Shown here in pieces: positions 17,166-25,788 of a stretch of DNA of 64,000 nt. Both the position numbers and the translations under genes were made by a program. Under the pieces are notes generated by a model. That model was not told the DNA's origin and made no database searches. It was given only the letters and a program-made list of their open reading frames with translations. Origin of the DNA: Anaerolineae bacterium (GTDB lineage Bacteria > Chloroflexota > Anaerolineae > Promineifilales > Promineifilaceae). The stretch spans positions 1-64,000 of the forward strand of contig JADLAX010000092.1 of NCBI GenBank assembly GCA_020848035.1, in the 5' to 3' direction. Each line of letters opens with the position of its first letter. Within the stretch, counting starts at the first letter, position 1.

Positions 17166-17228
17166 AGTGGAAAGTAGCGAGTGAAAAAGTAATAAGTGAA
17201 CAGACAACCACGTATCACTGTTTACTTA
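17166..17228. repeat. AGTGAAAAAGTAATAAGTG-type inverted repeat
   Basis: A degenerate member of the AGTGAAAAGT-word family upstream of the enoyl-CoA hydratase gene, with arms GTGAAAAAGTAATAAGTG and CGTATCACTGTTTACTT. Confidence 0.65.
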
Positions 17229-17342
17229 AAAAACCGCTGCTATGCTACCACTGGCCGGTAAAAAACAAAAACGTAGCCCGGACATTGGCCGAGCTACGTG
17301 GGAGTTGGTTATAAAATTGTGCGGAATGCTTACCGCTGTGCT

Positions 17343-17720
17343 TTATGGGAAAAATGGATCGTCGTCTTCGTCGCCGTCATCCATCTCTTCCATTTCTTCA
17401 ATATCGTCCAGCGGCAGCGCCACCCACAGCATGAGCGCTTCACCTTCATCCAGGTGTTCCAGGCGCAGCGAAACCACATCCACCTGCTGGCGCATCCGCA
17501 TCTCGTCGGGGAAGTCCAGCCGGACGGGACGGCCGACTTTCCAGGCATTGCGGCACCGCTCCATGATGTCTTCGCCGTTGCCGGTGCGCAGGTGACACAC
17601 CGCCACCAGTCGGTCTTCCGGCCCTTCCAACACCGACTGCACCCAATCCACCGGGGTTGGGCGGAATTCGGGGGTCGGTCCTTCAATAATCGTGATCAAT
17701 TCGGGTTCAATTGCAGACAT
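17343..17720 (-). CDS. Small acidic protein of unknown function
   Basis: The 125-residue protein has a mixed alpha/beta-looking body (PTPVDWVQSVLEGPEDRLVAV, then RPVRLDFPDEMRMRQQVDVVS) and a very acidic tail (IEEMEEMDDGDEDDDP). No signal or membrane segment is seen and I recognise no family. Its ATG overlaps the end of a possible small upstream reading frame (stop at 17707-17709), which suggests translational coupling. Confidence 0.6.
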   Translation of the reverse strand: MSAIEPELITIIEGPTPEFRPTPVDWVQSVLEGPEDRLVAVCHLRTGNGEDIMERCRNAWKVGRPVRLDFPDEMRMRQQVDVVSLRLEHLDEGEALMLWVALPLDDIEEMEEMDDGDEDDDPFFP

Positions 17721-17873
17721 GTTCTATCCAATCATCAGTTTTTGCCTTGCTGGCCATCTTGTGGACCACAGCCACAGCACGTTCACAATAGTACAGATTC
17801 ACACCCTGCTTGGCAACCGTTTTTTATTAATATCGTCTTTGATTTTGGCAAGATCACCCCATAATTTGCCCAT
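17707..17873 (-). pseudogene. Possible small gene split by a one-base frameshift
   Basis: A 24-codon frame starts at ATG 17873 after GAGGGTG (MGKLWGDLAKIKDDINKK...) and stops at 17799. The next frame carries a coding-like stretch ending YYCERAVAVVHKMASKA...WIEHVCN at 17707, overlapping the start of the following gene. One extra A in the A6 run near 17823 would join them into about 55 residues. It may be a sequencing or assembly error, a real broken gene, or two coupled micro-ORFs (the second from GTG 17802). Confidence 0.4.
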
Positions 17874-17883
17874 TTTTCACCCT

Positions 17884-18873
17884 CTACAAACGGCCCAACT
17901 CGCTGCCCGTTAAACCTTCCAGTTTGGCCAGTTGATCCCGCGTGCCAATCACAATCAATTCATCGCCAGCTTGCAGCACGGTGTGGGCATCAGGGATATA
18001 AGAGTGGTTTTCGCGCAGCATGGCAATGATAGAAACGCCGGTCTCCTGGCGAATATTGGACTGCCCCACGGTACGGCCGATTAGCACAGATGCCTTACCC
18101 ACCACCAACTCCTCTACCCACAGCTCGATACCCCCGTCCAGCGTCACCACGTCAAAAAAGTCGGTGACGTGCGGCCGTATGATGATGTTGGCCATATGCT
18201 GCCCGCCAATCTGGTAGGGCGACACCACCCGGTTGGCCCCGGCGCGACGCATTTTGCGGTCGTTTTCCGCATCCACCGAGCGGGTGACGATGTACAAATC
18301 GGCATTGAGTGCCCGCGCCGAGAGGACAATAAACAGGTTGCGCGCATCTTCACCCGTGCACACCAGCACGCCCCAGGCCCGCTCGATGCCCGCCTGCTGC
18401 AGCACTTCATCTTTGGTCGCGTCACCCAGCAGGTAGGGCAGTCCTAACTCGTCTAAAACGGCCGCTTTCCCCGCATCCCACTCAATTATCACGACCTGTC
18501 GTTTGCTGCCCAACAGCGAGGTGACGGCACTTTGGCCCACACGGCCGTAACCGCACACAATCACGTGGTTTTCCAGGTTGTCAATGTGTCGCATCATACG
18601 TCGTTTACTCCAGGTGTCGCCTAGATTGGCCGTCAGCAGATATTCCAGACCGTAGGCCACAAACGCCACGCCCGCCACCAGCAAGACGACGGTGAAGATA
18701 CGGCCGTTGGTCGTCAAAATCTGCACCTCGCCAAAACCCACCGTGGTGAGCGTAATGGCCGTCATGTAAAACGCGTCGCCCAAGCCCCAGCCTTCGATGA
18801 GCATGTAGCCCACCGTGCCAAACACAAAAAGCAAAAATGGAATCAGGATGAGGGCCAGGACACGACGATTCAT
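17884..18873 (-). CDS. Potassium channel with TrkA-N (RCK) domain
   Basis: The 329-residue protein has two membrane helices flanking a pore helix with selectivity filter TTVGFGE. A Rossmann NAD-binding RCK domain follows (VIVCGYGRVGQSAV, about 105-225), then a TrkA-C domain (GDELIVIGTRDQLAKLEG). The architecture matches MthK/Kch-type ligand-gated K+ channels at the cytoplasmic membrane. A TTG start at 18894 would overlap the upstream NUDIX gene by 11 bp; ATG 18873 is preferred and begins right before the first helix. It is probably co-transcribed with the NUDIX gene. Confidence 0.92.
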   Translation of the reverse strand: MNRRVLALILIPFLLFVFGTVGYMLIEGWGLGDAFYMTAITLTTVGFGEVQILTTNGRIFTVVLLVAGVAFVAYGLEYLLTANLGDTWSKRRMMRHIDNLENHVIVCGYGRVGQSAVTSLLGSKRQVVIIEWDAGKAAVLDELGLPYLLGDATKDEVLQQAGIERAWGVLVCTGEDARNLFIVLSARALNADLYIVTRSVDAENDRKMRRAGANRVVSPYQIGGQHMANIIIRPHVTDFFDVVTLDGGIELWVEELVVGKASVLIGRTVGQSNIRQETGVSIIAMLRENHSYIPDAHTVLQAGDELIVIGTRDQLAKLEGLTGSELGRL

Positions 18874-18883
18874 AGGTGCCAGA

Positions 18884-19846
18884 TTAGCAAACAAAACTGC
18901 CTGCGTCTAGATGTTGGCACAGCAAAGCAAAATAGCTGCGCCAGGTGGATGACGGCATCTCGGCCAGAAACTCATCAGGCGTCTGCCAGCGCAGCGCCGC
19001 CACTTCGGCCAACGCCGGTTTCGGGTGGCCACCTACCAGCCGCGCCCGAAACACCGCGCCCACATTTTGTACCTGGTCGCCATTGGCATAGGTGTGCTGA
19101 AAATCCGGCCCGCTGTACACACCAAGCAGCCGCTCCAGGGCGATGTGCAGCCCCGTCTCTTCGAACGTTTCGCGCACGGCCGTTTGCGCCACATTCTCGC
19201 CCAAATCGCAAAAGCCCGCCGGGAAACCCCATGCTTTGTTGTCTTGCCGTTGGATGGTGAGGATACGGCCGTCTTCCGCCACCACCACCGCCATTGCCCC
19301 CACGCCAATCAACGGCGCGCGGCCGATGAACGGCCGTACCACCCCAATCTGATCCTCGGTTTGCGGCGCAGTGTACGGAGGTGAAAAAGCCGGTGCGTCA
19401 CCTGTCAGCGTATCGCGCACCATGTCGGCGTACCACAGCGGCAAATCCATCCGAACCACTTCTTCAGGCGCAAAAAACGCCTGCGCCGTCGTTTCGTAGC
19501 CGTCCGGCTGCATCGTGCCGCCCGCCACTTGGCCCGTCAGGCAGATGGTAAACTGCTGTACCTGGTCGCCGTTGGGGTAGGTCACGTCATAGCGGGGATG
19601 GGTGTAGACGCCCACCAGCGTCAGCGGCCCAGCCGTCAGGCCCGTTTCTTCGAGCAGCTCCCGGCGGGCGCACGCTTCAATCGTCTCACCCAGCTCCATG
19701 ACGCCACCGGGCAGCCCCCAAAAGCTAAAATCGGTGCGGCGCTGGAGCAGGATACGGCCGTCCTCATCCCGCAGCACCACGGTACCAAACACTAAAAATA
19801 TTTTGCGCGGCCCCACCCGGGCGCGCAGCCACTCAATGTAAGACAT
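18884..19846 (-). CDS. Protein with two tandem NUDIX hydrolase domains
   Basis: The 320-residue protein has two NUDIX domains. The first box (about 50-72) begins GGVMELGE and continues RRELLEETGL. The second (about 210-232) begins AGFCDLGE and continues VRETFEETGL. Both keep the Gly, Arg and Glu-Glu residues needed for metal-dependent hydrolysis of nucleoside diphosphate derivatives. Most NUDIX enzymes have one box, so this looks like an internal duplication with both halves active. ATG 19846 follows TTGGAGGG. Substrate is unknown. Confidence 0.9.
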   Translation of the reverse strand: MSYIEWLRARVGPRKIFLVFGTVVLRDEDGRILLQRRTDFSFWGLPGGVMELGETIEACARRELLEETGLTAGPLTLVGVYTHPRYDVTYPNGDQVQQFTICLTGQVAGGTMQPDGYETTAQAFFAPEEVVRMDLPLWYADMVRDTLTGDAPAFSPPYTAPQTEDQIGVVRPFIGRAPLIGVGAMAVVVAEDGRILTIQRQDNKAWGFPAGFCDLGENVAQTAVRETFEETGLHIALERLLGVYSGPDFQHTYANGDQVQNVGAVFRARLVGGHPKPALAEVAALRWQTPDEFLAEMPSSTWRSYFALLCQHLDAGSFVC

Positions 19847-19955
19847 CGACCCTCCAAAATGGTGTTCAACCAGGCTAAAAACATCCCCCAAAGGTCCTGT
19901 TTTTTTCACGTCGCCTTAACTCGTTACCAGAGGTAAATCCTTTACCATACCCTGG

Positions 19956-22253
19956 ATGAAGTATCAAAACCTACGCGCACGGCTCATCGCCGCCCGTACC
20001 AGGCTAGGACTTGGCATTGGTACAAAAATCATACTGCCGTACTTTCTACTGACGCTTGTTGTCGCCAGCGTCGGTGCTTACGTGGTCACCAACTTTGTCG
20101 CCAGCTCGCTCGAAGAAAGAATCACCAACCAGCTCCTGGATGCGGGCCAGATTGTAGCCGAAGGGATGGTACGCCACGAAGAACAGCGGCTGCAAACCTT
20201 GCGCACCGTTGTGGGTACAACCGGCATTCCTCTCGCCGTGGCTGAAAAAGACCCCGATACCCTGGCTGAACTGGCCCCCCAAATTATCATCAACAGCAAC
20301 ACCGATGCCGTCATTTTGCTCGACACAAACGGCATCGAAATTTATGGCTGGCAGCGCCTCACCTCCGCCACCGATACCGAAGGATTCAGCCGCATCGGTG
20401 CCGACTTTTCTGATGTGGACGCCGTGCAAAAAGCGATGCGCAACGAGGCCGATGTGGCCGGAACCCGCCAGGTCTTCATCACCGAAACCGAAGATGGCCT
20501 GATGATTTTCACCGCCTCCCCCCTGTTTCTGGAGGGGGAACAGGTAGGTGTAGCCCTGGTCGGCACCTACAGCCGCCGCATGATGCTGGAGCTTACCCTC
20601 AGCGCCGTGGCCCGCGTCACCCTGTATGACGCCGACGGCAACGTCATCGATACCTCCCTGGGCGGCGGCGAAATTGGCATCAACGCGCTCTACCAGGATG
20701 ATCCCGCAATGTTCGAGGCAGTGGTAAGCCAGCTGAAGGAGTCGCCTGAGCAGTATGCTCTGGTGAGCAGCACGGCCAGCAGCCAGGTTCCGCTGCGGCG
20801 GCTTCAGGTGCTGGACCAGCTGTACGTGCTGGCTTACGGCGATTGGCGGCTGCGCGGGCAGTCGTTTGGCATGTACAGCGTGGCGCTGCCCAGCAATTTC
20901 ATCGCCAGCGCCATTTCGGTGAGCCGCCAGCAGTTTACCGCCATTTTTACCCTGGCCATGATCGCTGTCTTCTCCGGCGGTTTTTTGATTGCGCGGCGCA
21001 TTACCAATCCGATTCAACATTTGGTAGATACGGCCGTTGCCGTCACCAAAGGCGATCTCAACCGCCGCTCTAACCTCACTGGCCGCGATGAGGTGGGGCT
21101 GCTCTCCCGCTCCTTCGACGACATGACCGCCACCCTGGCCGAACGCAACCAGGAGCTGGATCAGCAGCGCGGCCAGCTCAAAGCCATCTTAGACAGCATC
21201 GTTGATGGCATCATTGTGCTAGACACCAACGACCGCATCCTCAGCGTCAACCCGGCCGCCGAACAGCTGCTGGCCGATCTCTCCCGCGATTTTTTCTCTG
21301 GCCCCGTGCGCGAGTTGAGCGCAACTACCAGCGACAGCCGCGACAAAGCGATCAGCACCATGAGCGAGCTGGTTGCCCTGCCCGCCACTGCCCGGCTGCC
21401 CAAACGTTACCAGGTGGGTAACCGCGTGGTCAGCGCCTTGTCGGCCCCGGTAATTGCCAAAAACGACGAGAAGATTGGCAACGTGATTGTGATGCGCGAC
21501 ATCACCCGCGAAGTGGAAGCCGACAACCTCAAATCAGCCTTTATCACCTCTATCTCCCACGAGCTGCGCACCCCGCTGACGGTAATTAAAGCGTACACCA
21601 ACCTGATGCAGACCAAAGCCAACGGCCACATGGATGACAGTCAGAAGCAGTTCATCAAGTACATCAACAAGGGCAGTGAAGAGCTGGAACATCACATCGA
21701 TCAGCTCATCAAAATTTCGGAGATCGAGGCGGGTACCCTCAACATGCACATGAGGCCGGTGAACATGCAGAGCCTGGTCGACAGCGCCGTTACCCGCTGG
21801 CTTGATCGGTTTGCCCAGAAAGAGATTGGCCTGGAGGTCACCGTCCCCGAAGAGGATCTATGGGTTGAAGCCGACGCCGAACACCTGACCCGGGCCATTG
21901 AAAACTTGCTAAGCAACGCGCTGACCTACACGCCGGAAGGCGGTCATGTGGAGTTGGGCCTGCTGCGTCAGAACGCCTCGGTGCGCCAGAACGCCTCGGT
22001 GCGCCAGAACGGCTCGGTGCGCCTGGACGTGCTGGACAACGGCATCGGCATTGCTGTGGCTGATCATCCTCATTTGTTCAACCGCTTTTTCCGGGCCAAC
22101 AACAACGTCAATTTTGCCGCGCGTGGCGTCGGGCTGGGGCTGTACATCACCCGCACCGTGGTGGAACTGCACGGTGGCTGCGTGAGTGTAGACAGCGAGC
22201 TGGGTGTCGGCAGCACGTTCTCCATTGAGCTGCCCCTGGTGGTGATGGTTTGA
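19956..22253 (+). CDS. Membrane sensor histidine kinase (Cache-like, HAMP, PAS)
   Basis: The 765-residue kinase has a membrane helix near 25-48 and an extracytoplasmic sensor domain of about 270 residues (Cache-like, LDTNGIEIYGW). A second helix near 325-345 is followed by HAMP (RRITNPIQHLVD), a PAS domain (about 410-520), a HisKA helix with His535 in SHELRTPLTVIKAYTN, and a HATPase domain with NALTYTPEGG, LDNGIGI and GVGLGLYI. Three 18-bp tandem units add a VRQNAS-repeat loop just before the LDNGIGI box. No response regulator is adjacent. Its TGA overlaps the ATG of the next gene. Confidence 0.92.
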   Translation: MKYQNLRARLIAARTRLGLGIGTKIILPYFLLTLVVASVGAYVVTNFVASSLEERITNQLLDAGQIVAEGMVRHEEQRLQTLRTVVGTTGIPLAVAEKDPDTLAELAPQIIINSNTDAVILLDTNGIEIYGWQRLTSATDTEGFSRIGADFSDVDAVQKAMRNEADVAGTRQVFITETEDGLMIFTASPLFLEGEQVGVALVGTYSRRMMLELTLSAVARVTLYDADGNVIDTSLGGGEIGINALYQDDPAMFEAVVSQLKESPEQYALVSSTASSQVPLRRLQVLDQLYVLAYGDWRLRGQSFGMYSVALPSNFIASAISVSRQQFTAIFTLAMIAVFSGGFLIARRITNPIQHLVDTAVAVTKGDLNRRSNLTGRDEVGLLSRSFDDMTATLAERNQELDQQRGQLKAILDSIVDGIIVLDTNDRILSVNPAAEQLLADLSRDFFSGPVRELSATTSDSRDKAISTMSELVALPATARLPKRYQVGNRVVSALSAPVIAKNDEKIGNVIVMRDITREVEADNLKSAFITSISHELRTPLTVIKAYTNLMQTKANGHMDDSQKQFIKYINKGSEELEHHIDQLIKISEIEAGTLNMHMRPVNMQSLVDSAVTRWLDRFAQKEIGLEVTVPEEDLWVEADAEHLTRAIENLLSNALTYTPEGGHVELGLLRQNASVRQNASVRQNGSVRLDVLDNGIGIAVADHPHLFNRFFRANNNVNFAARGVGLGLYITRTVVELHGGCVSVDSELGVGSTFSIELPLVVMV
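21966..22019 (+). repeat. Three 18-bp tandem repeats inside kinase ATPase domain
   Basis: Units 21966-21983, 21984-22001 and 22002-22019 differ by one or two bases and read Arg-Gln-Asn-Ala/Gly-Ser-Val. The frame is kept. The number of units could vary by replication slippage. Confidence 0.9.
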
Positions 22254-23080
22254 TGCGCACCTCGCCGATGATTCCGCCCACTTCTTTGCCGGACACGCCG
22301 GAATCTACCCGAACGCAAAATGCGCGGCGCAACATGTATGCGGTGCTGCTGCTGGCCCTGATTTTGAATTTTGCCTGTATTTTTTCGGCGATGTGGCTGG
22401 GGCTGAATTTACGGCCGTTACCCACCCTCAACGCCTCCATGCTGGCCCAATCCTCAGCCGATTATGACGTGGAGTTCAACTTTGCCTTTGCGCCGCTGGA
22501 CCCCACCATTGCCGCCGCCTCAGCCGACGATTTGAACAATCTACGCGGTGAAAATACGCCGATTCCTGGAGAAACGCCCATCAGCATCATTCCCTTCCCG
22601 GCCACCATCACACCCTCGGCCACCCCGTCGCCAACAGCATCGGCCACGGCAACGGCCACCGCAACGGCCGTTCCGCCCAGCCCCACCCCCACCGCCAGCC
22701 AGACAGCAACGGCCGTTCCCACCAACACTCCCACGCCCACCACAACCCCAACGCCGTGGCCCACCATAACCCCATCGGCTACCCACACTCCCGTCAGCAG
22801 CGCCACGCCGCTGCCTACCCTGCCGCCGCCTTCCAGCACGCCAACGGCCGTCCCGCCCACCGCCACCCACACCCCCCAACCGCCGTCTGCCACGCCAACC
22901 CCCACGCCGCTGCCCAGCCCCACGGCGACTGATTTGCCAACGGCCGTACCAACCTACACCGCCACCCCACCGCAAAGCACCCCCACGCCGCTGCCCAGCG
23001 ATACCCCCTCGCCCACACCCACCAACACCTTCGCCGCCACGCCAATTGAACCGACGCCAACCAGCACGATGAACCCTTAA
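22253..23080 (+). CDS. Membrane-anchored Thr/Pro-rich protein
   Basis: The 275-residue protein has a cytoplasmic N-terminus, one membrane helix (about 28-50), then about 60 ordinary residues. An extracytoplasmic tail of roughly 160 residues made almost wholly of Thr, Pro, Ser and Ala (TPTP and TAVPP motifs) follows. Such tails are usually extended, may be glycosylated, and act as spacers or wall-spanning stalks. No enzymatic domain is seen. The ATG overlaps the stop of the histidine kinase gene (TGATG), so it probably works with that kinase. Six ACGGCCGT copies lie within or near the tail. Confidence 0.75.
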   Translation: MRTSPMIPPTSLPDTPESTRTQNARRNMYAVLLLALILNFACIFSAMWLGLNLRPLPTLNASMLAQSSADYDVEFNFAFAPLDPTIAAASADDLNNLRGENTPIPGETPISIIPFPATITPSATPSPTASATATATATAVPPSPTPTASQTATAVPTNTPTPTTTPTPWPTITPSATHTPVSSATPLPTLPPPSSTPTAVPPTATHTPQPPSATPTPTPLPSPTATDLPTAVPTYTATPPQSTPTPLPSDTPSPTPTNTFAATPIEPTPTSTMNP

Positions 23081-23324
23081 AGGTACGGCTAACCTTCAGC
23101 CGTCTCACTCCTGAAAATCCTCGCCCAGCGCTTTGATTTTGGCGCTCCCCTCGCCATCTACTATAATCTTGCTCGTGAACAATCTCTTTTTATCGAGTCA
23201 GAGAATCACACACACGAGCCTGATCAACCACCCTGATCAAACCGTAACACTCCCATAGCCTTCGAATCAATCGAAGCCTGAACAATTTTGTGACCTACCT
23301 GCGTGACGTAGACTTTTGGAGAAA

Positions 23325-25775
23325 ATGATGTTTCAACGCTATATCAATCCGGTTGAAAACCGTGAAGCCAGTCGGCAGCTGCCAAGATTGATGGTCGAAG
23401 GGCTGCTCCTCGGCGGCTCCGGTCTGGGTGTGTTGGCGCTTATCTTTGAGATTGCCGCCGATGCCTTTAGCGTCGCCGCCTACCAAACCTTACTGGCCAT
23501 CCACGGTGCCCAGGGCTACCACGAAATTGCCATCCTGGCTTTTGTGGTGCTTTCAGCGCTGCTGCTGCTGGGCATTGTGCCCGCTTACCAGGCCGGTGCT
23601 TACCTGCGCCCCAATGCGGGCGGCAGCGGCCCCCTCGTCGAGGCCATTGGCCCGCCCAAACTGCGCTGGCTCTCGTGGATTGGCACCAGTTTATTTTTTC
23701 TCGATGCCATTCTGACCATCATCATCAGCTCCATTTCCGCTTCCGATGTGCTCATGCTTTTGCTGCCGGAACTGGCGCCTTACCGCATTCTTTTGGCCGA
23801 GCTGTTTGCCTTTTTTATCATGGTGGTGCTGGTTGCCCTGGGACCCAAACGGGCTGTGCCCATCTTCCTGATTGGCGGTGGCGCGTTTACCCTGTTTACG
23901 GTAGCTGCTTTAGGACTGGTGGGGGGAACGGCCATTGCCAATCCACAATGGGCCTTTCTCACCGAAGGCATCGTCAGCCGCCTGGAGGCCAACGGCGTGG
24001 TTGAGCACGTCATTCGCGCCCAGCAAGACATCTCCGCGCTGGGTACCGTGGTCTTCTTCCAGCTTTTCTTGCGCTCCATGTCCAGCGCCATGCTGGGCTT
24101 TTCGGGCTACGAAGTCATTCCCGCCAGCGGCAAACACGCCGCCCGACCCAAGTGGAAAGTGATCAACACCGCCCTGTCGTTGGCCGCATTTTTCCTCATT
24201 GGCACTGGCGTAGTTCAACTCTTTGCGGCCCAACAATGGCGAATTCCCTCGACCGAAGGCTACAGCACCCTGCTCATCGAATATGAAATCATTGCCGCGC
24301 AAACCTTTGGCACTGGCCTCAGCGAAGAAAATGTCGTCGTAACCATGCAAGATCTGGCCGCCGCCGAAGAGCTGTATGAAACGCGCCAGGCCGAGCGAGC
24401 AGAGGAAGTACGGCCAGAACCCTTAACCGAAGCGCAGGATGATTTGGCCCTGCTGACTCGCGACGAATACGTCACTGACCTAGCCTACGACCTCGCCGTT
24501 GCCCGGCAGCTGAACCGAGCCACCCAAGATACCTTTGGCCAGGTGTTCCTGATCGTGGCCGGTACGCTGCTGGCGATTATTTTGCTGCTGGCACAGGGTG
24601 GTGGCTATGTGGGCGGAGCGGCCGTTGCCGCCAATGCAGCCCGTTTAGGCCGTCTGCCCAGCGTTTTTGCCGATGATCGCATCGGCATTGCCGTCATTTG
24701 GGTGATTTCCGCCATTCTCATTCCCATTATCCGCGAAGTGGTTATCGTGGAAGCGTATTACGCCTTTGGCTTTGTCAGCGCCTTCGTCATCACCAGCACC
24801 ACCGTCTTTTTTGTGCGCGATGAAGCCATGCGCGAACGAGGCATCGAGCCGAAATCCCGCGAAGCCCGATCGCTCCGCTTTGCCGGGCTGCGCGGCATGA
24901 TCGCCAGCTACCTGATGATGATTGTGCTCGTCACCCAAAAAACTGATGCCCTGGTGGTGATTGTGATTTTTGGCACGCTCATCACCTTGCTGCAAATTTT
25001 TATGGCCAACGGCGGTCTTAAGCGGCTGTCCACTCTGGCCGTCAAACCAGCCACTCCCCTCCAGCCCAAAGAAGATCTCACCCAGGTTGGCCTGGAGCGG
25101 GCTCATGACGAGGCGCGGCAGCGCGGCATTGTGGATGCGGTTGAAGATCTCATTCGCTCGGGCGGTTTTGGCAAATTCAACGTTGGTCCTGAGCGCATTC
25201 GGACGCTCATCTGCTACCTCTACAAGCTCGATCCCGAGCTATTTGAGCACCAGGCACACCATGAACGAATTGAAGAGCCCAGCACCGAGCTTGAAGAAAC
25301 GTACCGGGCCGCCTACAATCAGCGTGCACGCATTTTGCGCGACGTGGAAGATTATTCCCACTTTGGCATTTTCACCTTCATTCACAATTACCACATTAAC
25401 TGGGTTTCGGAAGATCACGGCCGTGATGCGGCTATGGTGCAAAAAGCGATGCTCAACATCCTGTTTCCTCAAACCGACGCCAAAGTAATCTGGGAAGAGT
25501 TTAAAGCGTACGCACCAAAAACGCTGCCAGAACCGATCTGGCAGTTCAGCCGCCGCCGCTACAACTGGGCCAAGGATCAATGGCCCAACCTCAGCGATCG
25601 CATCACCACCATCTGGATGCTGCAAGATTTTGGGCTGATTTCCAAAGATATTAACGTCGAAACGATTGTTACTGTGGCCGACGGCCGTAGACATGTTCTG
25701 GTTAAATTTCCGTCCAACCCCAGCGATGAAAACATTGACGAAACCAAAAAAGATTTGATTGACAGTGATGAATAA
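23325..25775 (+). CDS. APC-superfamily permease with soluble C-terminal domain
   Basis: The 816-residue protein begins with amino-acid-permease-like helices (EGLLLGGSGLGVLALIFEIA; later SGYEVIPASGKHAA). About 12 helices span 20-600. A charged loop of about 80 residues (EELYETRQAERAEE...) near 345-425 interrupts the bundle. The last about 220 residues are soluble and end acidic; they contain HFGIFTFIHNYHINWVSEDH and resemble no domain I know. Start ATG 23325 (or 23328) follows TTGGAG; a TTG nine bases earlier is less likely. The substrate could be an amino acid or cation. The ALDH gene follows 13 bp later, suggesting co-transcription. No ACGGCCGT occurs in its first 2 kb. Confidence 0.75.
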   Translation: MMFQRYINPVENREASRQLPRLMVEGLLLGGSGLGVLALIFEIAADAFSVAAYQTLLAIHGAQGYHEIAILAFVVLSALLLLGIVPAYQAGAYLRPNAGGSGPLVEAIGPPKLRWLSWIGTSLFFLDAILTIIISSISASDVLMLLLPELAPYRILLAELFAFFIMVVLVALGPKRAVPIFLIGGGAFTLFTVAALGLVGGTAIANPQWAFLTEGIVSRLEANGVVEHVIRAQQDISALGTVVFFQLFLRSMSSAMLGFSGYEVIPASGKHAARPKWKVINTALSLAAFFLIGTGVVQLFAAQQWRIPSTEGYSTLLIEYEIIAAQTFGTGLSEENVVVTMQDLAAAEELYETRQAERAEEVRPEPLTEAQDDLALLTRDEYVTDLAYDLAVARQLNRATQDTFGQVFLIVAGTLLAIILLLAQGGGYVGGAAVAANAARLGRLPSVFADDRIGIAVIWVISAILIPIIREVVIVEAYYAFGFVSAFVITSTTVFFVRDEAMRERGIEPKSREARSLRFAGLRGMIASYLMMIVLVTQKTDALVVIVIFGTLITLLQIFMANGGLKRLSTLAVKPATPLQPKEDLTQVGLERAHDEARQRGIVDAVEDLIRSGGFGKFNVGPERIRTLICYLYKLDPELFEHQAHHERIEEPSTELEETYRAAYNQRARILRDVEDYSHFGIFTFIHNYHINWVSEDHGRDAAMVQKAMLNILFPQTDAKVIWEEFKAYAPKTLPEPIWQFSRRRYNWAKDQWPNLSDRITTIWMLQDFGLISKDINVETIVTVADGRRHVLVKFPSNPSDENIDETKKDLIDSDE

Positions 25776-25788
25776 GCGAGGCAAAACC

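Noticed and set aside
19956..22253. A two-component operon with the following gene as response regulator
   Set aside because: The following gene encodes a Thr/Pro-rich membrane protein with no receiver or DNA-binding domain.
22462..23080. Gly/Val-rich and Arg-rich reading frames opposite the Thr/Pro-rich tail
   Set aside because: They are reverse-strand images of the ACC/CCC-rich coding tail, with no ribosome site and implausible composition.
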